Of a DNA stretch of 64,000 nucleotides, positions 54,858 through 64,000 are shown piece after piece (position 1 is the stretch's first letter; each line of letters starts with the position of its first letter). The position numbers were made by a program, and so were the translations under genes. A model generated the notes under the pieces. It was not told where the DNA came from. It made no database searches and saw only the letters and a program-made list of their open reading frames with translations. Origin of the DNA: Ceraceosorus guamensis (taxonomy: Eukaryota > Basidiomycota > Exobasidiomycetes > Ceraceosorales > Ceraceosoraceae); contig NW_020290014.1 of the NCBI RefSeq assembly GCF_003144195.1, positions 270,746-334,745 on the forward strand, read 5' to 3'.

Positions 54858-57800
54858 ATGTCTCGCGCAGATTCTTCACGCTCCCGCGACTCTGCGGCTG
54901 GAAGCTTGCCAAGCAACGCGGGCCGTCCGAGCCATGTAGCAGCGCTCGCTAGGAGTTGGCCTCCACCGCGAACCGCATCCAGCACTACCTCGCGATCCAG
55001 CTTTGCTCGACCTATAGCACCAACAGCTCGGGTGCATAGTCGAATGGAAAAGTTCGAGAGCGGAATGGCGCGATCCTCAGCATCATCTGGCAGCAGACCT
55101 GGCCCTCCGCCATTGCCGCCCAACCGCGCTCCGAGTGCCAGCAGGCCAAGTTCCCGCAATCTGGTTGCTTCTCCAGCTGCTCCGGTACATCCCTGGTCTC
55201 ACCGTCCGACTCCGTCTCGGTCATCGGCCTCCGTCTCTGCTAGGGGCAGTGCCCATCCTTATCCACGTCCTGACGAGCGCGTAAGCTACCATCACGCTCC
55301 TCCCGCGCGTTCGGCTCATCCACAAGTCCATCCGTACTATGGCGCCAGTCCCATGCCTGAGGTGAGTCACAACAGCTGTGAAGTCAGGTTGCCATAATGT
55401 GATGGGCCGCTTAACGTCCATTCTGCCATCATCAGGCGGTCGCTAGAGCGTACGAGCGTCTCGTGTCTCAGTCGCCCGCTCCATCGGATCGCATGGGTTA
55501 TGGCCGCTCGGTCTCTGTTGTCTCGTATACCGACGGGGCAGGTGTCGGACAGTCAGCATACTATGCGGCGCAACATGATACTCCCCACCGCGCACACGCT
55601 CATTATGAGCTCCGCTCGCATCCTGCACACGCTTTGGCCATGACTCCAAGCAGGGCCCGCACCGCATCAAGCATGGCCCATCATCAGCACCGCGAGCAAG
55701 CGAGTGTGCAGCCGGTCTCTACAACTCCCCAACATCGTGGCATGACCAGGCAAGATCTGGCATTTGTCTTGGGCGCTGCGAGGAGAGGAGCCAGCGTCAC
55801 GCCAGCCATGATCAACTCGCCGGTGGGCTTGTCACGCGCTCCTGCCCAAATGTCCGGAGCGAATAGATTGTTTGCAGTGCAAGGAAGTCCCAAGCGGCCG
55901 GCTGCGGACGCTGCAAGCAGTCCTTCTTCCTTGACTGCGGATAGGGCTGCCCACACATCCCGGGATCACCGCCAAATACAGCAAGCTGTTGCAGCGTCGA
56001 GTTCCACAGAGGCGCATGCCGGTAATGCCGCCATCCGCGTTCTCACCCGGCAGGTGATTGACGATGCAACGCCCAATCTCGATGTGCTCGCGGTCGAAGT
56101 TCCTCAAGCTCTCGACGCGCAAGAAGCGGATGCTGGTATTGGCGAGGTGGCTGATGCTACCAATGCCATTGCGTCCTCTCAAAACCTGGCCAAGGAGACA
56201 GCAAGAAGCTCTCTCCAGCTTGAGAAGACTGTCGATGATGGCGATCACGAAATTGAGGAGGCTTCGGAGAGAGTTAAGACTGTTGGAGAGGAACGCTCTG
56301 CTGCACACCTCCCTGAATCTGAGCCAGAGCCCGAATTAGAGGACACCTCCATCTCTCGGGATCAGCCTTCGGGCTTCGCCAGGACATTAATCGCGATCGA
56401 CGTACCGATGGCCATCGAGCAACCGCAGAGAGCTGCAAAAGCATCCAAACTCACCCAGCGGGACGAGGCGGCGGCCCGGTCGGAACTACCGCCCACTCAG
56501 GTGCGACAGACAGACACCCAGCCGATTCAATCTGGTCGCGTGCCCGCGCCAGCAGCTAAGCCAAGCGTCGCGCTAAGCTCATGGTTCCTCACGTTGGTAT
56601 CGCTGCGTCGAGGTCCATCAATCAACGACAGAACGGGGAAGCTGTCATACTGGTTCTACGTTGAAGGCGTCAGGATGAATGCCGATGGAGATGAAGAACA
56701 ATGGCACTCCTCATTCGTGCATGGACGTAAGGACTCTCGCACTGTGAACACCACTAGCGGCAGTCTCTACACTCTAATTGGGCCCATCAATCGAGACAAG
56801 ATGAGCAACCTTGGATGGGGTAATGTTGTGATCAGTCACTTCGAAGACGGCTTCCCGGAGGACTGGCTGGACGTCGTCTGCGAGGATATTGAGCATCGAC
56901 AAGCGCTGCGGGAGCGGTCAGCCAGTCGGGCTGAGGCCGCCGCGACCGCAGCATCCAGCAACAGGCATGCAGCCAAGAGGAAGCGCACCTCGGGTCCCAC
57001 TACATCCGCCTCTTCTTCGCGCAAGTCTGGGCCCAGTCGTGCAGGTGCAGAAGCATCGCTACAGCCGGAGGTCTCAGGGTCTTTCGGCGACGACAGTGCA
57101 AACACACCAAATGCCACATCTGAGCCCAAAGTGAAGCGCAAGCGAGGTCGACCTTCGAAGGCGGAGTCAGAAATCATCAGGCAAGAGCGGGAGCAAGTGG
57201 CAGCGGAGAAAGAAGCTCGCAGAGCGGAAGTTGTTGCACGCAAATCTGAGAATGGCCGAGTTGTTGCAAGGAAATCTGAGAATGGCCGAGCTGCGCAAGC
57301 GGCAGCTCAGAGCTCACCAAAGAGAGACGTGCCCAGTAGAAAGCTTACAGCTGCTCAGAAAGCAACGATGCTTGCTGATGCAAATGTGCCTCGTCGCAAC
57401 TCAACGTCACCTCGCAAAGGAGGGCGTGATTCCGGCACAGCCTCTCGTGCTGTAGATGATGCTGAGGACGCTTCAGCGAGCACAAATCAGGATGCGTCTC
57501 ATCAGCCGCCAAGGCCGCCCCACGGGGCTGCTGCAAGTCTCGTCGACGCGGAGCTGGAATCATTTACAAATGCTGCCGCCGCGCCTGCCAACGACCTTCT
57601 TGTGGTCGCGGACCCGGACGACAGCCTGTTGCGCGCTGCTCCCTTGGCTGCGCGCAGAAAGAGCGGATCCAACAAGCGTCGACTCCGCGATTCTGACGAA
57701 GAGCTGGCTGAAGGCGTTGACGAGAACGCCGAGGACATTTCGAAACCATCACGATCCACAAGCACAGCGAGTCCACACAAGGGCCGCGCTGGACGTTCCA

Positions 57801-58828
57801 GCGCAACGAGCACACCTCGTCTTATGGAACAGAAGGCGCCGCTCACACCTGCGCAGGTCAAAGCGCTGCCGCGCGAGATGCAGAATCTTGGACGATCACC
57901 ATTCGGGGTACTTGGTGTTGTCAAACGAGCGCTTCTGGAGACTTCGAGTGGCCAAGGCCCTCTTGAGCGCGCATCAAATGTCACCGGCAAATCTATCGAT
58001 AGCTCTCGCAGAGCGAGTGTCGGGGACGCGATCGAGCCGGACGACCATGAGAAGAAAGCTACAAGACCTGTACGCGCCCGCGCCTCAGCTGGGATTGGCA
58101 AGTGGTGGGAGATCACGCCTGCTCCAGTGCGTCCGGCAGAGCGGAAGATCGCGCCACTGCGGAGCGTTCAGAGCGTGCCAAATCTAGCGACTCTGCCTAC
58201 CGAAAGCCCCAAGATCACCCAAAACAAGCCATCGCCAAGAAAAGCAAGTGCGCCGGTTTCACCTGCGCGAAGAGCGGGACCCAAGGGGGTCACAGCGAGA
58301 GCACCACTGATCGGCAAGGAACGCCGCCCCCCTTCGTCCGACGAGGAGGAGTCTTCACCCGACACGGCGTCAGACTATGACGGCGATTTTGACCAGAATC
58401 GACCGCCTTCACGCAGACGCCTGCCCACTGTGACCGTAGCCCGCCGATCTGCACCGCACGAGAGCAAGAAGCCCATGCGTCCAAAAGCAAGTAGCAGCGG
58501 ACGCCGTCGATCTTCTGAGGGAGCGGGCAGGGCGAAAAAACAGCCTTCCGCTTCTAAGCGCCCCTCGCCTCGCAAGCAAGCGCGTGCGAGTGCGCCGGGA
58601 AGAATTGGCATCCAGAACGCTGAAGGCGGTGAGGTAGAGGGTGATTTGTCGTCGGACGACGAATTTGAGCAGTCTATGCATGATCCATCGATCGAGTCAG
58701 CAGCCCAAAAGCCCAAGGAAGCTCGCAAGGCAGTTACGGAGACATTCTTGGATCGCCAGAATCGGGTCACCTTCGCGATTGCGGATCCCCGCGAACTTCC
58801 CCCGGACGATTACGAGTTTAGCGATTGA
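54858..58828 (+). CDS. KNL2: SANTA-domain protein, KNL2/Mis18BP1-like (candidate centromere licensing factor)
   Basis: Exons 54858-55361 and 55436-58828, joined over a 74-nt intron, give 1298 residues. At about residues 547-660 lies a SANTA domain: SSWFLTLVS, then SYWFYVEGVR, EEQWHSSFVHGRKDSRTV, TTSGSLYTLIGPINRDKM, NLGWGNVVISHFEDGFPEDW. The order W...VEG...W.SS.I..R...V.T.SGS.Y.L.G.I......G......F..GFP..W is the family signature. An AT-hook core (KRKRGRPSK) follows near residue 734, and a basic stretch ending in ASAGIGKWWEITP near residue 1050 resembles a CENP-C-type motif. The rest is disordered and basic. Known role: KNL2/Mis18BP1 recruits CENP-A deposition machinery to centromeres. No Myb/SANT domain was recognised, so a centromere role is an inference. 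A short direct duplication (VVARKSENGR) occurs near 57230-57290. Confidence 0.75.
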
Positions 58829-59637
58829 GTTGTTGAACGTGGCTAGTACGTGAGCCCGCTCCCCATCGTAATGCATCCTGTATATCAGCATCATGAGAAC
58901 GAATCGCAGGCCTGTAAAGACTTCGACTCGGACAGCATGCACTCAGATCTTCGGTTGATAGATCGTGATTCGAATTATCGCGGTGTGTCGCTGACACTGG
59001 CTTGGCGGTTGTGAAATTCTTGCGTAGCCCTGTCGAGGTCGACGGGTGACTTGCAGGTCAGGATGCTGGCGTGGAGAACCAAAGTCGAAGTACCGGTCTA
59101 GTCGAGATGTCAAAGCTTTCATTCGTGATTCGTGATACGTGACTCTGCGGCGCCGCGATATTATTGATATTGATTCAAATTCGATGGAGCATTGACAGGT
59201 TCATCATTCAAGATTGAATCACTGGTGAAATCAAATTTTAGGCTTCATCAACCATGAGGCTGTGAGATACGCGCGTCAGCTGAGGGACGCGAACCGCACT
59301 CGCGTTGCCCTTGCATGCTGCTGAGCGTTGACTAGCCTGCTGCAGCCAACTCTGTTGCCGGTGGGTGCGATGTGAGATTGGACCTGCATAGCCGCGCAAG
59401 CAATCACGAATGAGGGTGGCTCAGCCATGTGCTGCAATCCTCATCTCGATCTGCCCTTGGACCACTCATGATGCTCACCACTATCATCTCTACTATCAAC
59501 TCTGCGCATCGCAACCCCACAGCTGCAACATCTTGGGCTGAAGCGAAAGCCTAATTCACGGGCGAAAAGCCCTGCGCAGGTACTGAGTATCGCTCCACGT
59601 CAGGCTGCAGCCCTCGCATCCAGCCAAGTGCTGTGAC
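58829..59637. other. Intergenic region with several CACGA-core decamers
   Basis: No coding region is supported. ATTCGTGATT occurs at 59121-59130, a relative near 58962, and AATCACGAAT at 59402-59411. The right end is the promoter of the kinase gene. Confidence 0.55.
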
Positions 59638-62600
59638 ATGGCCCACGCCATCACTCTGGACGACTTGCGAGATGCATCTCAAACCGGGAACAGTGCTTCA
59701 TCCACCGATTTGCCGTCCTCATCTTGCCTTCCCCGCTCGAGGGAGGGAGCGATAGATGCGCTCACACCAGAGAGACCTCGAAGACGTGGCAGAAGGAGGC
59801 GGAGCTCGGAGCAACCGGATGCTACGATACACTGGTGGGAGCGCGCCAGCGACGCTGACAAAGATGGAGACGAAGGCGGCTCACAGAAGGGTGTCCAAGA
59901 CTTGTCAAGGTCAGAACAGGACTCACGCGCGCAGACCAGTGCCTCCCTCGCTGTCGGTCCAGGACAAGTGCCTTTTCACTCTGAGCCGGCCCAGCGACCT
60001 CAGCTTCAACTCAGGACCAGCTCATATGGCGCCAGCAAGGAGCTTCAAATGCCTTCGCAGGAGATTGCACAGCCGGAAGACGACTTCGAGCCAAATAGCC
60101 CCCCCGGGGCTCGATCCCCAGCAGCGGACTTCCTCTCCGCTTTCGCCAGCTTGCACAGCGTAGTGGATGCCAGCATAAGCAGCGATTCCAGCTGGTCCCT
60201 AAACCGAGCCAGATCGCTGTCGCCATCTCCATTTCCATCCTCAAATCCACAAGTTATACAGCAAGCGATCAGCGACGCCGCTTTAGAGGTGCAGGACACG
60301 CCGCACGCTTCCTCTTTGCCCAACGCTGTCCCACCGATGCCTATGCCTCTTGGTCTAGCGTCGGCTGCAGCTGCTTTGTACGGAAGCCAGGATGATTCAC
60401 AGCCCGCTGAGGCTGGCATTGCGTCCAGATACCCAAAGAACAATGCTCGTTTACCGTCATCCTTGCCCTCTCTTCCACCGCGGAGCCTCGCGCGGGACGA
60501 CGAAGGCGCACTCATCTGTGGAGGCCGCTTTCAACTCGGGCGCACCCTTGGCTTCGGCGGTTCCAGCACAGTCAGAGAAGCCTTGGATCGAGGCGGCCCT
60601 CAACACGAAACGGCATCTGCGCATCAAGCAGCTCGCGTCGCGGTGAAGATCGTTCAATTGGAGGCTCACGAGGAAGAGGCCGAAGCTGAGGCCGGTTTGT
60701 GGTCCTCTTTGCCGAGCCATGCACATTTGCTTCCCCTCCTTGAGCGAGAGGTCGTTGAGCCTTCATCCGCCTCAGACAAGCGGCTGCTGTTTCTAGTAAT
60801 GCCGCTTGCGGATGCCGGAAGCTTGTTGAATTTCGTCCGTGCCGAGGGCGGCTTGTCAGTCTCGATCGACGAGGCAGGTTTAAATGGCGTTGTTAATTCC
60901 TCCAACTTACGAAGCCCGCATGGTCCTCATCACGCAAGGCCCCAAAGCACGTACACGATCAACCGCTCTCCTTTGTCTAGCACAAGCAGCCGGACAGGGA
61001 GCGGATTTTTGCCTGGTCGCACTGGAGGAGCTGCACGGATCATGTCAGATGGCAACGGAGTTGCAATCAGCCCCAATGGGCCGAGCAGCTTGACGGGTCC
61101 GCGCTACAGCGGTCAGTCTCCCGGAGGACTGGGAGCGTCAGGAGGCCTCCTTCGACGCGCTTCAAGCCGAGCTGCACCCAAATCACGAGGCATTCCTCTT
61201 GCCATCGCGCGCGACGTGATGGCCCAGTTGTGCGCAGGTTTGCGAGTGCTGCAGTCTCTTCACATTCGGCATGGCGATCTCAAACTCGAAAACGTGCTTG
61301 GTCAGCATGCGCCAAATGGCAGGGGAGGAGACGGGAGGCGATTGATCTGGCGTCTGGCAGACTTTGGGCTATCTTGCGTCGTTCGGGAACATCAGGGAGC
61401 GAGCGATGCGCATGGAGTAGCCAGCCTCGATACACGCGAGTCGCGAGCAAAGCTCTCGGCAGCTCATCCAACTCGGGCGAAGGGAGCAAGCGAGAGCGCC
61501 ATCCTGACGAATAACCATGCAGCTGTCTCCATTCCTCGTGGCGGCTCTCTGGCTTATGCGGCGCCGGAAGCACTGCGCACCGCCACGGAGCAGTCCCAGC
61601 TGCTGCACAAAGCTTCGCCTTTTGCTACAGATCACTGGGCTCTGGGATGCATCTTCTATGCGCTCTTGGCCGGCCGGCTTCCTTTCACCGACTCATTCGA
61701 GCCCCGGCTACAGCTGAAAATTACACGTGGAGCATGGTCTATGCCCAATCGTCTTGCGCGCCGCAACCCTCGTAGGAGTCGGACATCCAGTATGAGTGTC
61801 AGGGGAGGCAGCGCGGATGCTCAGTTTAGCAGATTGGCAAGCGCAGTGCAACCGAGCACTAGCGTGCAAAGCTTCACCAGTGACATGTTTTCGGGGCCAG
61901 CCGGGCATCAACTGCCAAGCCAGAGTTTAGGCGCAGCATTCGACATGAGCGCAAGCTTACCAGCCTTGCCGGCCGGCGCTATTGACTGGTCATCGAAGGT
62001 CTCTCCGGCTCAGCGTTCCACCTTTGGAGATGATGAAGATGCCAGTGACACGGATGACGAGGCCGCAGAGGTGGACAAGGCAACGAGATTGTGGGACGGC
62101 ACGCGACTTGAAAGGAGCGCGGCAAGAGAGCTTCTCAGGGGTCTCTTGGAGCCAGATGCGGGACTGAGGTGGAACTTGTCAGATGTCGAGCAATGTGCGT
62201 TCTTGCAGCAAGGTGGAAAGGGTGCACCTCAACCAAATCTGCTGGACGATCAAGATCCTAGGACCCACCCAGACACTCTGATCACCTCAAACGCGCCCCA
62301 CGACGCCCCACCAGCTCAGTCAGACGACCAGAACGCTGCTAGGACACTTTCGTTCGAAAGAAGGCCTCCATCGCAGGAACGTTCACAAGGTCGAGACTCA
62401 AGCCTGAGCCGATCGCGGCCGGCTCGCCTTAGCTCAGGTCCTCATGATGCGGTAGGAGCAGAGCGAACTCCGACAGGGCCACCCGTGCTGGCCAGCCAGA
62501 CGGAATTCCTTGACGTCTCACTGCCCAACGGTCAGGCCCTCGAGCACGCTCAGAGGGGCAGACAGCACAGGCGAATGGCAGATGTGCTTGAGAATGTTCG

Positions 62601-63375
62601 CTCGGATCATTCCCTCACAACCTCGAGTAGCGAACGACCCGTTCTTCTAAACTCCGCCGCGCAGAGCTGCAGCCGCAGTCGCAGTCGAAGTCGTTCTAGG
62701 GCAGGCTGGGAACCAGGAAAGGCGTCTCAGTCAGGGCCTCCTGCGAAAGACGATGCATCCTCGGGAGCAGGATGCGACCAGGAGATATTGTGGCAGTCAC
62801 AAGCCCCTCGTCGGCCTGGACTGCAGGCTCGTGCGTCCTCTGCCGAACTGCTATCTCACGTGCCAGCAGAGGATGGCCCTGCGATGCAGCGACGGCCCTC
62901 GCGAAGCGTCAGTCGCTCCAGAAATTCACAGAAGAGTGATGCAGGCGTCAGCTCAGAGAGGCGCTCAGTTGGACGAAGCAACACAAGTCGGAGCCGCAGC
63001 CGAGCTCCGGATGCTTTGGTTAGTCTGCTGAGAAACTCTCAGCAGAATGAGGAGAGCGGAGGAAGAACACGTGGTGCGCGCTCTTCGACAACGTCGTCTA
63101 ATTTCTCAGCGCACGGATCGTCTTCGTCATCGAGTCCTGGGCCGCGAGAGCATGTGCGCAGCCCACACTCTCTCCAGCATGCGACTGGAGCAACTATTTA
63201 TCGCGAAGACTCAAGTCGGGCTCTACGTGATGAAGCACCCCTTTCTCAGCACGAAGAGGAGCACGCTCACTGGTGGCAGCGTGGGAGAACGCGGGATTCG
63301 AGACGGCATGCCCAGGCTACTCCTGACACTGCGGTTGATGACGGTACCAAAAGTTCGAGGTGGCCTTGGCATTGA
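59638..63375 (+). CDS. Large Ser/Thr protein kinase with HGD catalytic-loop variant
   Basis: One uninterrupted frame of 1245 residues from an ATG. The kinase domain starts near residue 294 with FQLGRTLGFGGSSTVREA, Lys at about 336 in VAVKIV, hinge-like LLFLVMPLADAGSLLNFV, catalytic loop HIRHGDLKLENVL (HGD at 545-547 instead of HRD), DFG at about 575, and SLAYAAPEAL near 640. DHWALGCIFYALLAGRLPF is a normal subdomain IX. Inserts are large: about 100 Ser/Gly-rich residues before the catalytic loop and over 100 residues after subdomain X; the final helix resumes at RSAARELLRGLLEPDAGLRW. Lys, Asp(HGD), Asn and DFG Asp are present, so it is probably active, but lacks the arginine that usually coordinates activation-loop phosphorylation. 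The tail is rich in SR dipeptides. I cannot name an orthologue; the layout recalls fungal CAMK-group or Nim1-like kinases. Confidence 0.87.
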   Translation: MAHAITLDDLRDASQTGNSASSTDLPSSSCLPRSREGAIDALTPERPRRRGRRRRSSEQPDATIHWWERASDADKDGDEGGSQKGVQDLSRSEQDSRAQTSASLAVGPGQVPFHSEPAQRPQLQLRTSSYGASKELQMPSQEIAQPEDDFEPNSPPGARSPAADFLSAFASLHSVVDASISSDSSWSLNRARSLSPSPFPSSNPQVIQQAISDAALEVQDTPHASSLPNAVPPMPMPLGLASAAAALYGSQDDSQPAEAGIASRYPKNNARLPSSLPSLPPRSLARDDEGALICGGRFQLGRTLGFGGSSTVREALDRGGPQHETASAHQAARVAVKIVQLEAHEEEAEAEAGLWSSLPSHAHLLPLLEREVVEPSSASDKRLLFLVMPLADAGSLLNFVRAEGGLSVSIDEAGLNGVVNSSNLRSPHGPHHARPQSTYTINRSPLSSTSSRTGSGFLPGRTGGAARIMSDGNGVAISPNGPSSLTGPRYSGQSPGGLGASGGLLRRASSRAAPKSRGIPLAIARDVMAQLCAGLRVLQSLHIRHGDLKLENVLGQHAPNGRGGDGRRLIWRLADFGLSCVVREHQGASDAHGVASLDTRESRAKLSAAHPTRAKGASESAILTNNHAAVSIPRGGSLAYAAPEALRTATEQSQLLHKASPFATDHWALGCIFYALLAGRLPFTDSFEPRLQLKITRGAWSMPNRLARRNPRRSRTSSMSVRGGSADAQFSRLASAVQPSTSVQSFTSDMFSGPAGHQLPSQSLGAAFDMSASLPALPAGAIDWSSKVSPAQRSTFGDDEDASDTDDEAAEVDKATRLWDGTRLERSAARELLRGLLEPDAGLRWNLSDVEQCAFLQQGGKGAPQPNLLDDQDPRTHPDTLITSNAPHDAPPAQSDDQNAARTLSFERRPPSQERSQGRDSSLSRSRPARLSSGPHDAVGAERTPTGPPVLASQTEFLDVSLPNGQALEHAQRGRQHRRMADVLENVRSDHSLTTSSSERPVLLNSAAQSCSRSRSRSRSRAGWEPGKASQSGPPAKDDASSGAGCDQEILWQSQAPRRPGLQARASSAELLSHVPAEDGPAMQRRPSRSVSRSRNSQKSDAGVSSERRSVGRSNTSRSRSRAPDALVSLLRNSQQNEESGGRTRGARSSTTSSNFSAHGSSSSSSPGPREHVRSPHSLQHATGATIYREDSSRALRDEAPLSQHEEEHAHWWQRGRTRDSRRHAQATPDTAVDDGTKSSRWPWH

Positions 63376-63701
63376 ACTTCGATCTTTCAAAAGGCTCTGC
63401 GTGTCTTCCTGCCTTTTTGTAACTGCGAGGACCCCAACGCGTACCACGCATGCTTATCACCAGCAAGCGTCTTGCCGGCGCGTTCATACACCTGCCCCTA
63501 CTGTACTTGTACCTGTAATCTCCACGAATCTCGCCCCAATACGCCCACGTCTGACCAATGCGTCGTGACACACGCTTCGTCTGTTGAGCGTTTGCTGAGA
63601 CCACCACGCAGGTCTGCGTTAATCAGCAAAGGTGAGGTGCATTGTCATTGGGATGCATTCTGAACAGTCGCCCAGATGTCGCAAATTTCCAGTCAAGGCT
63701 C
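63376..63701. other. Convergent intergenic region
   Basis: Holds the 3' ends of the kinase gene and the HIT gene; nothing else was recognised. Confidence 0.5.
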
Positions 63702-64000
63702 TTAGAGCTTGGGCAATTGATCGAACTTTGCCTTGAGCTCGGCGTGAATCTGTGGCAAGCACAAGAAAGGAGCAGGATGATCAGTTTGCCGCCATCGTAT
63801 TGAGAGTCGGCTCCTCACCTTTTGCAGCTCTTCCTTTTCGGGCTGCGTGCCTGGCCACTCGATGATTAGACCCTGCTCTTTGGAAGGTTTGGGAATGACG
63901 TGGACTGCAAGGCGGCGGGAACCGCATTCGCGGCAGGAATCAGCACGCAATCAAGGGCTAAGACTCGAACGATACAGACGAGCCCCCTCCCTCCCCCCCC
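63702..64000 (-). CDS. HNT1: HIT-family nucleotide hydrolase (HINT/Hnt1-like), 3' part only
   Basis: The last two exons of a minus-strand gene are visible: 63904-63819 and 63749-63702, separated by a GTGAGG...CACAG intron of 69 nt. They encode HVIPKPSKEQGLIIEWPG, then TQPEKEELQKIHAELKAKF and the stop. This is the end of a histidine-triad protein: the H-V-I-P-K-P stretch follows the HxHxH active site, and the G-L-x-I-x-W-P segment is typical. The first two His of the triad must lie on an exon beyond the right edge, so the gene is truncated by the window (5' part missing). HINT-type proteins hydrolyse purine phosphoramidates. Sequence 63905-64000 is intron with a G-rich run (on this strand), and may include its donor. 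Confidence 0.72.

Noticed and set aside
1-64000. tRNA, rRNA, CRISPR, telomere repeats, transposon ends
   Set aside because: I looked for T-loop-like GGTTCRANTCC boxes, TTAGGG runs, regularly spaced direct repeats and transposase or reverse-transcriptase motifs and saw none convincing. A tRNA scan would be needed to exclude intron-containing tRNA genes.

Overview
The window is nuclear DNA of a basidiomycete fungus, most likely an Ustilaginomycotina (smut-type) yeast or smut. This rests on dense spliced protein genes with short introns (about 46 to 95 nt, mostly GTGAGT/GTAAGT donors and CAG/TAG acceptors), fungal families (AreA/NIT2 GATA factor, GT71 mannosyltransferase, MAK32, Som1), and an intergenic signature of ATTCGTGATT / ACTCACGACT-type decamers like those I associate with smut genomes. 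The species cannot be fixed from the sequence alone. No rRNA, tRNA, CRISPR array or transposon was recognised.

Layout, left to right: a GT71 alpha-mannosyltransferase (+, 457-2392); a 3.7 kb regulatory gap; an AreA/NIT2-type nitrogen GATA factor (+, 6159-9835); RIC8/synembryn (+, 11363-14188); mitoribosomal DAP3/mS29 (-, 14395-16044) divergent from a tiny complex I subunit of the NDUFB4 type (+, 16682-17063); a caprin-like RGG protein (-, 17899-20126); an eleven-exon vacuolar-type serine carboxypeptidase (+, 21204-23584); an unknown low-complexity protein (+, 24317-25661); a short-chain dehydrogenase (+, 26863-28188); a small Som1-like gene (-, 28800-29194); a divergent MIF4G-domain protein (+, 31228-34930); a Zta1-like quinone reductase (+, 35482-36864); ribosomal protein eS21 (-, 37651-38290); a GCIP/CCNDBP1-like protein (+, 38749-40506); cytosolic tyrosyl-tRNA synthetase (+, 41156-42725), convergent with a MAK32-like pfkB kinase (-, 42858-44659); nucleolin/NSR1 (-, 45395-47146); a 1.5 kb-residue single-pass membrane protein (+, 48300-52944); an FYV7/TAP26-like rRNA processing factor (-, 53505-54268) divergent from a SANTA-domain, AT-hook KNL2/Mis18BP1-like protein (+, 54858-58828); a large Ser/Thr kinase with HGD instead of HRD (+, 59638-63375); and the 3' end of a HIT-family hydrolase (-, 63702 onward, cut by the window edge).

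Most of the genes are housekeeping: ribosome and translation (eS21, TyrRS, NSR1, FYV7, MIF4G protein, DAP3) and mitochondrion (DAP3, complex I subunit, Som1-like). There is no operon or biosynthetic cluster. The most interesting items are the centromere-type SANTA protein with a possible CENP-C-like motif, the dispersed intergenic decamer family, and the small Som1-like gene. All splice models were derived by eye from frame continuity and family resemblance; no alignment or expression data were available.
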